Made by a program: the position numbers and the translations under genes | The notes under the pieces: model-generated | Told to the model about the DNA's origin: nothing | The model's database searches: none | Seen by the model: the letters and a program-made list of their open reading frames with translations, nothing else | DNA from: Streptantibioticus ferralitis | GTDB lineage: Bacteria; Actinomycetota; Actinomycetes; Streptomycetales; Streptomycetaceae | NCBI RefSeq assembly: GCF_029223525.1 | Contig: NZ_JARHTQ010000002.1 | Span: 124,001-188,000 of the forward strand | Length of the DNA stretch: 64,000 nt | Direction: 5' to 3' | Shown: positions 43,981 through 53,096 of the stretch, in pieces | How positions within the stretch are numbered: position 1 is the stretch's first letter | How the letters are laid out: every line of letters starts with the position of its first letter

Positions 43981-45240
43981 ATGGCACCGCTCAGCAGACG
44001 CGCTCTCATCGCCGCGACCGCGCTCGGCGCGGGTGCCGCCGGCCTGGCGGACCCGGCGAACGCGGTGCCCGGCCGCGACCGGCTGGTGACCGGCGCGGAC
44101 GTCCTGGCGGCGCAGGGCTGGCGCCCGCTCGCCGGACGCCGGACGGGTGTGCTCACCAACCCCACCGGTGTGCTGCACGATCTGACCCACATCGTGGACG
44201 CCATGACCGCCTCGGGTGCGCGCCCGGTCGCCGCGTTCGGCCCGGAGCACGGCTTCCGCGGCACCTCCCAGGCCGGCGGCTCCGAGGGCGACTACACCGA
44301 CCCGCGCACCGGCATCCCGGTGTACGACGCCTACGGAGCGTCCGCGGACCAGTTGGCGGCGATGTACCGCAAGGCGGGCGTGGACACGGTGGTGTTCGAC
44401 ATCGCCGGGGTCGGCGCGCGCTTCTACACCTACACCTGGACGATGTACGTGGCGATGCTGGCGGCGGTACGGACCGGCGCGGCGTTCGTCGTGCTGGACC
44501 GCCCCAACCCGATCGGCGGGCAGGCGTACGGGCCGCTGCTGGACCCGCGCTTCGCCACCGGAGTCGGGCTCAAACCCATCGTCCAGCAACCGGGCATGAC
44601 GGCCGGTGAGCTGGCGAGGATGTTCGACGCGCTGTTCCTGCCCGGCGACTCCGGCGGCCGGCGACTGAGCAGCCTGGACATCGTGCCGGTGCGCGGCTAC
44701 CGGCGCGCCATGCTGTTCACCGACACCGGTCTGCCGTGGGTGCCGCCCAGCCCCAACATGCCCACCGGTGACACCGCGCTGCTCTATCCCGGTACGTGCA
44801 TGTTCGAGGGCACACTGCTGTCCGAAGGGCGCGGCACCACCCGGCCGTTCGAGATGATCGGAGCTCCCGGGATCGACTGGCGCTGGGCGCAGGAGCTGAA
44901 CGCGATGGGCCTGCCCGGCGTGCGGTTCCGGGAGAACTACACCGTCCCCACCTTCGACAAGTTCGCCAACACCACATGCGGCGGCGTTCAGGTGCATCTC
45001 ACCGACCGCCGCCAGGTTGATGCCATCAGCACGGCGGTGGCCATGATCGTGACCGCCCGTCGGCTGTACCCGTCGGTCTTCGGCTGGCGCCCGGACCACT
45101 GGATCGACGATCTCACGGGCTCCAGCAGACTGCGCACCATGGTCGACGCGGGCGCCTCGGCCGATGAGGTGGTCGGCGCCTGGCACACCGAACTCGAGCA
45201 CTTCCGCAAGCGACGCGAACCGTTCCTGCTGTACCGCTAG
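43981..45240 (+). CDS. namZ: Exo-beta-N-acetylmuramidase NamZ (DUF1343, GH171), Tat-exported
   Basis: A 419-residue enzyme that removes terminal MurNAc from peptidoglycan fragments. The N-terminus MAPLSRRALIAATALGAG is Tat-like, with cleavage near ANA-VPG. The family core is clear: RRTGVLTNPTGVLHDLTHIV, AAFGPEHGFRGTSQAGG, VVFDIAGVGARFYTYTWTMY, LDRPNPIGGQAYGPLLD, PWVPPSPNMPTGDTALLYPG and LSEGRGTTRPFEMIGAPG. ATG at 43981 was chosen because AGGAGG lies 6 nt upstream; a longer frame from 43939 has no RBS. Divergent from the GH3 gene and followed 47 bp later by the AmiE-like gene. Confidence 0.92.
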   Translation: MAPLSRRALIAATALGAGAAGLADPANAVPGRDRLVTGADVLAAQGWRPLAGRRTGVLTNPTGVLHDLTHIVDAMTASGARPVAAFGPEHGFRGTSQAGGSEGDYTDPRTGIPVYDAYGASADQLAAMYRKAGVDTVVFDIAGVGARFYTYTWTMYVAMLAAVRTGAAFVVLDRPNPIGGQAYGPLLDPRFATGVGLKPIVQQPGMTAGELARMFDALFLPGDSGGRRLSSLDIVPVRGYRRAMLFTDTGLPWVPPSPNMPTGDTALLYPGTCMFEGTLLSEGRGTTRPFEMIGAPGIDWRWAQELNAMGLPGVRFRENYTVPTFDKFANTTCGGVQVHLTDRRQVDAISTAVAMIVTARRLYPSVFGWRPDHWIDDLTGSSRLRTMVDAGASADEVVGAWHTELEHFRKRREPFLLYR

Positions 45241-45287
45241 GCGCGCGGGCGCCGAGTGCGTATGTCCGAGTGAGGGGAGGACCCGCG

Positions 45288-47069
45288 ATGTTCGCTCGCC
45301 GAGCCGCCCTGGCGGCCGTGGCGGTGGCCGCGACCGCAGGGCTGATCGCCGGGACCGCGAGCGCCGGTGCCACATCGGCGCGCCCGGTCCGTCCCCCCGC
45401 CGCCGGGCGGTTCGACCAGCCGTACCGCGGTTTCGCGCCCGCCTGGACCGTGCTGCGCCATGGCACGCCCGAGCAGGCCGGGCTCGACCCGGCTCCGCTG
45501 CGTACCGCCGTGGACCAGGTGGACGCCTGGACCCGGCCCGACCCGGGCACCGGCCACCCGATGTTCTCCGGCCAGGTGACGCTGCTGGCCCATGACGGGG
45601 TGGTGGTGGCCGACCACCCCAGTGGGTACGCACTGCGCTACGCGGACCAGAAGGGCGATCCGCTCCCCGCCGACCAGCAGATCCCCATGCGCGCCGACAC
45701 CATCTTCGACCTGGCGTCACTGTCGAAGCTGTTCACCTCGATCGCGGCCGTCCAGCAACTCCAGGCCGGGCGCCTCGACCTGAACGCCACCGTCGCCGGC
45801 TACCTGCCGGAGTTCGCCGCCAACGGCAAGGGCTCGATCACCGTCGAGCAACTGCTCACCCACACCTCCGGCCTACCGCCGGACCCCAGCCCGCCGTTGT
45901 GGCAGTACCCCGACATGGGCTCCCGGATCAAGGCCATCTTGGACACCACACCGCAGCACCCGCCAGGCACCGCGTACCTCTACTCCGACCTGAACATGCT
46001 CACGCTGCAGCAGGTGCTGGAGCACATCTCCGGCAAGCCACTGGACGCCCTGGTACGCGACGGCATCACCGGCCCGCTGGGCATGCACGACACCATGTAC
46101 AACCCGCCCGCCTCCCTCAGGCCGCGCATCGCCGCCGAGGAGTACGAGGAAGGGCCCGGCGAGCCGCCGCGTGGACTGGTCTGGGGCCAGGTGCACGACG
46201 AGAACGCCTGGGCGATGGGCGGCGTCGCCGGTCACGCCGGGGTGTTCTCCACGGTCGGCGACATCGCGGTGCTGGCACAGACCATCCTCAACGGCGGTAC
46301 CTACCGCGGCCGCCGCATCCTCAGCCCGCACTGGGTGCGCGAGATGCTGACCGACTTCAACAGCGGGTTCCCCGGCGACGGCCACGGCCTCGGCTTCGAA
46401 CTCGACCAGCGCTGGTACATGGGCCGGCTGGACGGTCCCGCCACGGCGGGGCACACCGGCTTCACCGGCACCACCGTCGTCATCGACCCCGAATCGCGGT
46501 CCATCGCGCTGCAGTTCAGCAATCGCGTCCACCCGACCCGCGACTGGGGCTCGACCAACCCGGCCCGCCGCGCCGTCGCCAACGGCCTGGCCGACGCCAT
46601 GGCGGTCCGCGCGCCGCACGACGTACCGTCCTGGTACTCCGGCATCGGCGACGCGACCACCGCGACGCTCACCACGTCCCTCAGCCCGCTCGGCGGCCCG
46701 CTCGCCATCCGCTACAACACCTTCGTGGACACCGAAGCCGACTCCGACTTCGTCTACCTGGAGTCCAGTACGGACGGCGGCACCACCTGGCAGCCGGTCC
46801 CGGTGACCGTCACCGGGCGCGGCGCGCCGCCCGGCACGGTCTCCGCGCTGTCCGGTGGCGCCCGCTCCTGGTGGCGGGCGTCCGCGCAACTCCCCTCCGG
46901 AGCGGGCAAGTTGCTGCTGCGCTGGCGGTACACAACGGACCCCGCGTACACCGGTCGAGGGGTGAACGTGTCAGGAGTCCGGGTGTCCGACGGCCATGGC
47001 CTGCTGCTCGACGGCGACCGCGATCCCGGCGCCTTCGCCGCTGACGGGTGGACGCTGAGCGGCCGTTGA
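45288..47069 (+). CDS. Secreted serine hydrolase of beta-lactamase family (AmiE/YbbE-like)
   Basis: A 593-residue secreted protein with a signal ~1-27 (ALAAVAVAATAGLIAGTASA). The beta-lactamase-fold domain (~55-450) has the SxxK nucleophile Ser144-Lys147 (DLASLSKLFTS), YLYSDLNMLTLQQ (YxN-like), and TAGHTGFTGTTVVID (HTG, KTG-like box). A C-terminal ~130-residue beta-domain (DFVYLESSTDGGTTWQPVPV, WRASAQLPSGAGKLLLRWRY) resembles immune-inhibitor-A/MAM-like modules and is extra compared with Bacillus AmiE. ATG at 45288 has GGGGAGG about 7 nt upstream. Next to NamZ and GH3, it fits an N-acetylmuramyl-L-alanine amidase that strips peptides before MurNAc release. Confidence 0.88.
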   Translation: MFARRAALAAVAVAATAGLIAGTASAGATSARPVRPPAAGRFDQPYRGFAPAWTVLRHGTPEQAGLDPAPLRTAVDQVDAWTRPDPGTGHPMFSGQVTLLAHDGVVVADHPSGYALRYADQKGDPLPADQQIPMRADTIFDLASLSKLFTSIAAVQQLQAGRLDLNATVAGYLPEFAANGKGSITVEQLLTHTSGLPPDPSPPLWQYPDMGSRIKAILDTTPQHPPGTAYLYSDLNMLTLQQVLEHISGKPLDALVRDGITGPLGMHDTMYNPPASLRPRIAAEEYEEGPGEPPRGLVWGQVHDENAWAMGGVAGHAGVFSTVGDIAVLAQTILNGGTYRGRRILSPHWVREMLTDFNSGFPGDGHGLGFELDQRWYMGRLDGPATAGHTGFTGTTVVIDPESRSIALQFSNRVHPTRDWGSTNPARRAVANGLADAMAVRAPHDVPSWYSGIGDATTATLTTSLSPLGGPLAIRYNTFVDTEADSDFVYLESSTDGGTTWQPVPVTVTGRGAPPGTVSALSGGARSWWRASAQLPSGAGKLLLRWRYTTDPAYTGRGVNVSGVRVSDGHGLLLDGDRDPGAFAADGWTLSGR

Positions 47070-47202
47070 GGACGGCCGGCCGGTCATCGACACGACGCGC
47101 CTGACACGTTGAATCATGTCTGATTAATCGCCATATGTGAGTCTAGGAGGGATGCCGGCGGTATCCGGCTGCCGCCGTTGACGGAGAAGAGGGTGAGTAC
47201 TG

Positions 47203-48294
47203 GTGCGTCTGTCGGCTCGCTATACGACGTCCGCCTGTATCGCTGCCGCACTGCTCGGGGTCCAGGGGCTGCTCACCCCGTGGTCCACGGCCGCTGGCGG
47301 ACCGCTGGTCGTACCACTGGACCAGCCCGCATCCGGCCCGGGTTCGCCCTTCTGGGTGGATCCGCAGAACCGGGCGGACGAGCAGGCCGCCGTGTGGCAG
47401 GAGCGGGGCAGGGAGGACGACGCCGATCTGCTGCGGCGGATCGCGGATCAGCCGACAGCGACCTGGCTCGGCGAGGGGGACCCGGAGGAACGCGCGCGAC
47501 AGGTCACGATGCAGGCCCAACTGGCCCAGCGGGTTCCCGTGCTGGTGGCCTACAACATCCCGCACCGCGACTGCGGCCAGTACTCCGCGGGGGGAGCCGC
47601 GGACGGCGCCGCGTACCGCGCCTGGGTGGACAAGCTGGCCGACGGGATCGAGAACCGCACGGCGTGGGTGGTGCTGGAACCGGACGCGGTGGCCCAGCTG
47701 GTCACCTGTCCCGCCAGCCAGGGTGACGGCGAGCGGCTTGCTCTGCTGGCGTACGCGGTGCGGACGCTCAAGGCGCGGCCGAACACCTCCGTGTACCTGG
47801 ACGCCGGTAACGCGGGCTGGATCCGCAACCCGGAGCAACTGGCGGACGCGCTGCGGAAGGCGGACATCGAGCACGCCGACGGGTTCGCGCTCAATGTGTC
47901 CAACTTCCAGACCACACGGGCCAGTGGGGTCTACGGCCATCGGCTCTCCGCGCTGCTGGGCGGCGCGCACTTCGTCATCGACACCAGTCGCAACGGCGGC
48001 GGCCCCCTGCGGCGCTCCGCGGGCACGGAACCCGAGGGGGCGCAGCCCTGGTGCAACCCGCCGAACCGGGCCCTGGGCAGACCGCCGACCACGGCGACCG
48101 GCGACCGTCAGGTGGACGCCTACCTGTGGGTCAAGCGCCCCGGCGAGTCCGACGGAGCCTGCCGGGGCGGCCCGCCTGCGGGACAGTGGTGGCCCGACTA
48201 CGCCCTCCAACTGGCCCGCAGGTCCGGGGACTGGCCGTCCGTCAGTGAACATGAACCCAGCGGGCCTGTGATGGAGTCCCCCGCTGGTCGGTGA
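47203..48294 (+). CDS. cslZ: Secreted GH6 endoglucanase (CslZ-like)
   Basis: A 363-residue beta-1,4-glucanase with a signal ~1-31. All GH6 motifs are present: LVAYNIPHRDCGQYSAGG (Asp123), WVVLEPDAVAQL (Asp161, catalytic acid), SVYLDAGNAGW, HFVIDTSRNGGG, WCNPPNRALG and DAYLWVKRPGESDGACRGG. GTG at 47203 has AGAGGG about 10 nt upstream. The last ~18 residues (after SGDWPS) pass the normal GH6 end and overlap the convergent glxA-like gene by 53 bp. Next to glxA and cslA it should trim the beta-glucan made by CslA, as in the Streptomyces csl locus. Confidence 0.9.
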   Translation: MRLSARYTTSACIAAALLGVQGLLTPWSTAAGGPLVVPLDQPASGPGSPFWVDPQNRADEQAAVWQERGREDDADLLRRIADQPTATWLGEGDPEERARQVTMQAQLAQRVPVLVAYNIPHRDCGQYSAGGAADGAAYRAWVDKLADGIENRTAWVVLEPDAVAQLVTCPASQGDGERLALLAYAVRTLKARPNTSVYLDAGNAGWIRNPEQLADALRKADIEHADGFALNVSNFQTTRASGVYGHRLSALLGGAHFVIDTSRNGGGPLRRSAGTEPEGAQPWCNPPNRALGRPPTTATGDRQVDAYLWVKRPGESDGACRGGPPAGQWWPDYALQLARRSGDWPSVSEHEPSGPVMESPAGR

Positions 48295-50173
48295 GGAACA
48301 GCATGTACCAGCCGGACTGCAGCAAGGACGGGTCCTGCGGCACCGTGACGGTGACCGAGCGGTCATGCCGTACCAGGTCCAGCGCGATCGACCGCTGTTC
48401 CACGTCGGTGGCGTGGGTGACCGCGCTCGGGCGCATCAGCCGCGCCGCTCGCACCCCGGCGGCGGATGAGCTGGCGAACGTCATCGACTGCCCGCGATCC
48501 ACCTCCACCGGGCCGGAGCCCAGTTCCGGCCTGGTCCTCCCGTACAGATACGGCGGGCTGTAGACCTCGATGCGCTGCTCGAAGGGCGCGTCCTGGGTGT
48601 TGGCCTTGTCCGCGAACAGCGGGTTGGATCCGAAGACGGCGATCCGCCCGTCCGGCAGCAGCAGTGCCTCGGAGTGGTAGTCGCGGCCGACGGTCGGCGC
48701 GGCGGCCGGGCGGAACGTGCCGTGGGCTGGGTCGTAGAACTGCGCCCGGAGGATGTCGCTGGCGCTCTTGCCCCGGTAGTCGCCGGATCCGCCGGAGGTG
48801 AAGACGGAGTCGTCCGGAGTGAGCACCGCGTTGAGGTAGCGGGTGCCCTGCGGGAGGTCCGGGCCGTCCGTGTAGTGCGGGTGCTGCTGGGCGAGGTCCA
48901 CGACCGCGGTCCGCGCGGTGGACCTGTGGGACTCACCGACTCCGCCACCGCCGAGGATCATCACCGACTGCCGCTGCGCCGGGGGCAGCAGCACGGACGC
49001 GGAGGTCTCGGTCTGGTCGGGGTCGTGCAGGCCGGGGACCGGGGCGAAGGTGTTGGTGTGCGGGTCCCACACACCGGGTGTCCGGCCCTGGTTGGCCGGT
49101 CCGTACCCGGCGTTGGAACCCGAGTAGAACAGGTTGCCGCTCTTGGTGAGGAACAGCGCGGGATAGGTGGGGAAGTAGCGCGTGGGGCCCGGGGACCACT
49201 TGCGCGTCGCCGGATCGAAGATCTCGTTCTTGCCGGGAATGATCTGACCGATGTCGTCCAGTCCGGAGACGGCCATCACCCTGTTGTCCGCCAGCGTGAC
49301 CAGGGTCGGGTACCAGCGGGCCTCCGACATGGAGTCCACCTGGACGTAGCGCTCGGTGTCCGGGTCGAACGCATACGATTCCCTCAGCCCCTGGAAGTCC
49401 TTCTTGTCCAGGCCGAGTTTGGTCGCCAGCCCGTAGTGGTTGCGCGCTTCGCTGCCCTTGAGGCCGACGATCTCGTACTGGTCGGCGGTGTTGGAGATCC
49501 CGGCCTCGCCCTCGTTCACCGCCTCGACGTAGACCCGCGCCTCGCTCGCGGTGACCGTGACCTTCTGCGTGGGGCCGGACCCGGTCACCGTCTTCTTCGC
49601 CGCCGGTACCACGATGGGGAGTTGGGAGGCGTACTCCTTGCCGGTCGAGCCGCGGAAGACGGTGCCCTTGGGGAGCACCTGTGGCCGGTCGGGGCTTTCG
49701 TTCTTGACCAGCATCGCGCCGCCGGCCCGCTTCACATCGCCCTGGAGCTTCTCGTAGCGGGCCGTCCCGCCGGCCACCAGCAGCTGACCGTCGGGGAGTT
49801 GGGCGTGACCGCCGCAGAACATGTCCTTGGGGGTGGGGATCTCCTTGAAGGTGTTCTTCACCGGGTCCCACAGCACGCTCTGGAACGTCCCCGCCCTGAA
49901 GTTCTTCTCGTTGTTCCCCGATCCTGCGATCAGCAGCACCTTGCCGGTGTGCAGCAGCGCGGCGTGGATGGAGTTGATCCGGTACTGCTTGGGCACGTCG
50001 ACCAGGTCCCAGTGCCCGTAGAGTGCCTTGTACCGGGGCTGGTTGATCCTGTACTGGTGGTAGGAGTGCTCGGCGAAACCCAGTGCGGCCGGGCCGTTCA
50101 TCGCAGCGAGGACGACGAACGCCGTGGCACCGAGTGCGGTCTTACGGGTCTGCGGGCTGGGGCGGTACCTCAC
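48242..50173 (-). CDS. glxA: GlxA, galactose-oxidase-like radical copper oxidase
   Basis: A 643-residue extracytoplasmic oxidase, essentially the length of S. lividans GlxA. A single N-terminal hydrophobic segment (TALGATAFVVLAAMNGPAAL) anchors or exports it. Kelch-type beta-propeller. The Cys-Tyr cofactor pair is present: Cys120 in KDMFCGGHAQLPDG and Tyr288 in SEARWYPTL. Axial Tyr and His ligands are in VGRDYHSEALLLPDG and the last His ligand in VTHATDVEQR. GTG at 50173 was chosen: AAGGA lies 9 nt upstream, and the start is then just before the anchor. GlxA modifies the CslA glucan at hyphal tips. cslA lies 29 bp upstream on the same strand. Confidence 0.95.
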   Translation of the reverse strand: MRYRPSPQTRKTALGATAFVVLAAMNGPAALGFAEHSYHQYRINQPRYKALYGHWDLVDVPKQYRINSIHAALLHTGKVLLIAGSGNNEKNFRAGTFQSVLWDPVKNTFKEIPTPKDMFCGGHAQLPDGQLLVAGGTARYEKLQGDVKRAGGAMLVKNESPDRPQVLPKGTVFRGSTGKEYASQLPIVVPAAKKTVTGSGPTQKVTVTASEARVYVEAVNEGEAGISNTADQYEIVGLKGSEARNHYGLATKLGLDKKDFQGLRESYAFDPDTERYVQVDSMSEARWYPTLVTLADNRVMAVSGLDDIGQIIPGKNEIFDPATRKWSPGPTRYFPTYPALFLTKSGNLFYSGSNAGYGPANQGRTPGVWDPHTNTFAPVPGLHDPDQTETSASVLLPPAQRQSVMILGGGGVGESHRSTARTAVVDLAQQHPHYTDGPDLPQGTRYLNAVLTPDDSVFTSGGSGDYRGKSASDILRAQFYDPAHGTFRPAAAPTVGRDYHSEALLLPDGRIAVFGSNPLFADKANTQDAPFEQRIEVYSPPYLYGRTRPELGSGPVEVDRGQSMTFASSSAAGVRAARLMRPSAVTHATDVEQRSIALDLVRHDRSVTVTVPQDPSLLQSGWYMLFLTDQRGTPSQARWVHVH

Positions 50174-50202
50174 GGGATGTTTCCTTTGACTGGTGCGGTG
50201 TA

Positions 50203-52080
50203 CTAGCTGGTGCGCTGGGCGACGGGCCGGGGCGCCTGCCGGCGCGGCGCGCCCAACCGCTGTCTGGCGGCTGTGGCCCGCCACACCAGCAGTGGTGCGA
50301 GGGCGGTCAGCAGGGCGAGCACCGCCCAGATGCGCATCGCCACATGGGTGTGGCCGAGGAAGAACGACGCGGCCAGTGAGCCGCCGAAGAGCGCAGCCCA
50401 GCCCAGATGGGTGGAGAAGGTCGCGAGCCGGTCGGGGCTGGCGGAGTTCCCCTTGGGGGTGACCACGAAGCCCGCCTTGCGCCGCAGCAGGGCGCCGACC
50501 AGCGATCGGGCGTACAGCGGCGCGGAGAGTGCGGACATCACCATGCCCGCGGCGCCGGACGAGCCCTCCGGCTCATGCGGGCTGACGTTGTGCCGCCGGT
50601 TCCACAGGTACAGCCCGATCTGGAGAGCCGCGGCGTCGCTGTAGAGCATCATCCAGATCTGCGACTCGATGTGCACACCGGAGGCGCCCAGGACCATGAA
50701 GAGGAAACAGGAGACGCCGCCGAGGATCCAGTTGAGTGCCGAGATCGGATAGAACGAGACCAGCATCAAGTAGTTGAACAGACGGCCGGGAGACAGGATG
50801 AAGTGCGTCTTCCACAGCTGCCGCAGCAGCGTCTCGTAGGTGCCCCGGCTCCAGCGCAGCTGTTGGTTGAAGAAGTCGGTCCATGACGACGGGCCTTCAC
50901 CGACGGCCAGCACGTCCGGGGTGTACACCGAGCACCACCGGTTGCCGGTGCGCGGATTGCGTCTGCGGTGGATCTCCAGGCCGGTGGCCATGTCCTCGGT
51001 GATGGAGTCGTACAGCCCGCCGATCTGCCGCAGCGCGCTGATGCGTACGCAGTTGTTGGTGCCCACGAACATCGGCGCGCGGTAGGCGTTCCCGGCGCGC
51101 TGGATGAGCGCGTGGAAGAGGAACTGCTGGCTCTCCGAAGCCTTGGTGACCGCCGTGTCGCAGTTGCCGTAGACCTGGGGGCCGACGACGAACGCCACGT
51201 CGAGGTCCCGGAAGTAGCCCAGCATCCGCTCCAGGAACTCGGGCAGCGGTACATGGTCGGTGTCCACACAGGCCATGAAGTCGTAGTCGCGGCCGTGCGC
51301 GTTCAGCCAGGAGTTGTAGTTGCCGTGCTTGGTCTTGGCCCGGAACGGTCCGCTGGGCCGGTTCCACTTGTCCACGCCCTTGCGGGAGAAGTGGTGTACC
51401 CCCAACTCCGCGCACAGCGCCCGCACTTCGGGGACATCGCCCTCGTCCAGCAGCCAGATGTCCAGTGGGCCGTCATGACGCAGTCGCACCGCGCCCTGAA
51501 GGGTGGCGCGCACCATCTCCAGCGGCTCCTTGCCCGGTACGAAGCTGGTCAGGAACGCCACCCGGGTGCCGGGCTCGGGCCGGACCGGGATCGGGTCGCG
51601 GGCGACCAGTGTGGCGTGTGCGTTGGAGAGCACGTTGACCACGCGGAAGCTTTCGATGAGCCCGATGGAGACGAGCATCACGACGTCCAGCGCGGACTGC
51701 CACTCCGGGACGTAGCGCCGGTGCACCCAGTGCTCCGGCAGCATCAGCCACACCAGCAGCAGCAGCGAGAGGACCGGCGCCGCGGACAGCAGCAGGGCGG
51801 TCCGCACCCGGTGCCCTCCCCTGGCGAGCAGGTTGCGGTACCGGACCCGGTACGTCCCGTCCGGACCGGGTTCGGGTTCGGTGAGCGGTCCGGCGAGCTG
51901 GCTGAAGTGTTCGTAGTCGTACTTGGCGGAGCGTCGCACTCCGCGTCTGCTGGTGGTGGTCTGGTTGCTGGGCTCGCCGCTCGGCGAGCGAGGACCGGGT
52001 GCGATGGCCGGGACCGGCAAGCGGGTGTTCGTAGCTGTACGGCCGGTCGTCTGCCGGTCGCTGTCCTGCGAAATCGTCAC
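50203..52080 (-). CDS. cslA: CslA, cellulose-synthase-like GT2 glycosyltransferase
   Basis: A 625-residue membrane glycosyltransferase. A cytoplasmic N-terminal tail precedes TM segments (TALLLSAAPVLSLLLLVWLM). The GT-A domain has WLLDEGDVPEVRAL, FMACVDTDHVPLPEFL (DxD), YDSITEDMATGLEIHRR (TED) and FNQQLRWSRGTYETLL (QxxRW). C-terminal TM helices follow, ending WAVLALLTALAPLLVW. It polymerises a beta-glucan from UDP-sugar at the hyphal tip in Streptomyces. GTG at 52080 has GGGGA 6 nt upstream. The operon continues into glxA. Confidence 0.95.
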   Translation of the reverse strand: MTISQDSDRQTTGRTATNTRLPVPAIAPGPRSPSGEPSNQTTTSRRGVRRSAKYDYEHFSQLAGPLTEPEPGPDGTYRVRYRNLLARGGHRVRTALLLSAAPVLSLLLLVWLMLPEHWVHRRYVPEWQSALDVVMLVSIGLIESFRVVNVLSNAHATLVARDPIPVRPEPGTRVAFLTSFVPGKEPLEMVRATLQGAVRLRHDGPLDIWLLDEGDVPEVRALCAELGVHHFSRKGVDKWNRPSGPFRAKTKHGNYNSWLNAHGRDYDFMACVDTDHVPLPEFLERMLGYFRDLDVAFVVGPQVYGNCDTAVTKASESQQFLFHALIQRAGNAYRAPMFVGTNNCVRISALRQIGGLYDSITEDMATGLEIHRRRNPRTGNRWCSVYTPDVLAVGEGPSSWTDFFNQQLRWSRGTYETLLRQLWKTHFILSPGRLFNYLMLVSFYPISALNWILGGVSCFLFMVLGASGVHIESQIWMMLYSDAAALQIGLYLWNRRHNVSPHEPEGSSGAAGMVMSALSAPLYARSLVGALLRRKAGFVVTPKGNSASPDRLATFSTHLGWAALFGGSLAASFFLGHTHVAMRIWAVLALLTALAPLLVWRATAARQRLGAPRRQAPRPVAQRTS

Positions 52081-52343
52081 AGCATCCCCGTATGCATAGT
52101 GAAGACTGGCGCCCTAAAAGACGCGAATGTCTAATTTCAGGCAGAAGATAACAAATGATTTATGGACGGCATGACAGGCTGATCTTCGGCGCGGCGCCCG
52201 TCCCGCACTGGGCGCTGTTCTCGCGCGCGCCCCGCCATCTCCTGGCGGGCCGCACCCCGATCGGCCAGCGGGGTATCGCCAGGATGAAAATAGGACTGCC
52301 TGAGTCTTCTGCCCTTGCCGACCTCTCACCTCTAGGACGACCA

Positions 52344-53087
52344 GTGCGTGTTCTTCTTCCCGTTCCCGACCGGGATTTCGACGTCACCGAAGTGTCGGTG
52401 CCCTGGCGGATTCTGCGTGACGCCGGGCACGACGTGGTCTTCGCCACCGAACGGGCGGGCACCCGCCCCGCCGCCGACCCACGGCTGCTGTCGGGCGTCA
52501 TCTTCGGGCAACTCGGCGCCACGGAAGAGGCGAAGCGGTGCTACGAGGAGCTCACCCGGGCCGACGAGTTCACTGCCACCGCCGCGTGGTCGGATCTGGA
52601 CCCGGCCGCCTTCGACGGACTGATACTGCCCGGCGGGCACGCACCGGGAATGCGGCAGTACCTGGGCTCGCCCGTACTGCGTCAACTGGTCGCGCGCTTC
52701 TGGTCGTTGGACCGGCCGGTCGGGGCGATCTGCCACGGAGTGCTGGTGCTGGCACGGGCCACCGACCCCGCCACCGGCCGCGGCCTGCTCGCGGACCGCC
52801 GTACCACCTGCCTGCCCAAGTACATGGAACGCACGGCCTACTTGACCACCGCCTGGCGGCTCGGCCGCTACTACCGGACGTACCCGGCGTATGTGGAGGA
52901 CGAGGTCAAGTCCGCGCTGGACGATTCCGGCAGCCAGTTCCAGCGCGGGCCCAGGGTCCTCACCTGCCGCGGCACGGCGACCGATGACACACCGGCGTTC
53001 GTCGTCACGGACCGGAACTACCTGTCGGCACGATGGCCGGGTGATGCGTACCTGTTCGGCCGCCGCTTCCTCGAACTGCTGAAGTGA
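52344..53087 (+). CDS. DJ-1/PfpI family protein
   Basis: A 247-residue class-I-amidotransferase-like protein. VRVLLPVPDRDFDVTEVSVP starts the first strand, LILPGGHAPGMRQYLG forms the oxyanion side, and GAICHGVLVLARAT carries the elbow Cys130-His131. Acidic Glu17 near the start fits the conserved Glu. GTG at 52344 was chosen because AGGA lies 6 nt upstream and the fold begins there; in-frame ATGs at 52284 and 52155 would add unrelated residues. Family roles include glyoxalase III, protein deglycase and chaperone. The exact role is unknown. It is divergent from cslA and convergent with the uracil-DNA glycosylase gene. Confidence 0.85.
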   Translation: MRVLLPVPDRDFDVTEVSVPWRILRDAGHDVVFATERAGTRPAADPRLLSGVIFGQLGATEEAKRCYEELTRADEFTATAAWSDLDPAAFDGLILPGGHAPGMRQYLGSPVLRQLVARFWSLDRPVGAICHGVLVLARATDPATGRGLLADRRTTCLPKYMERTAYLTTAWRLGRYYRTYPAYVEDEVKSALDDSGSQFQRGPRVLTCRGTATDDTPAFVVTDRNYLSARWPGDAYLFGRRFLELLK

Positions 53088-53096
53088 ACTCGCCGT

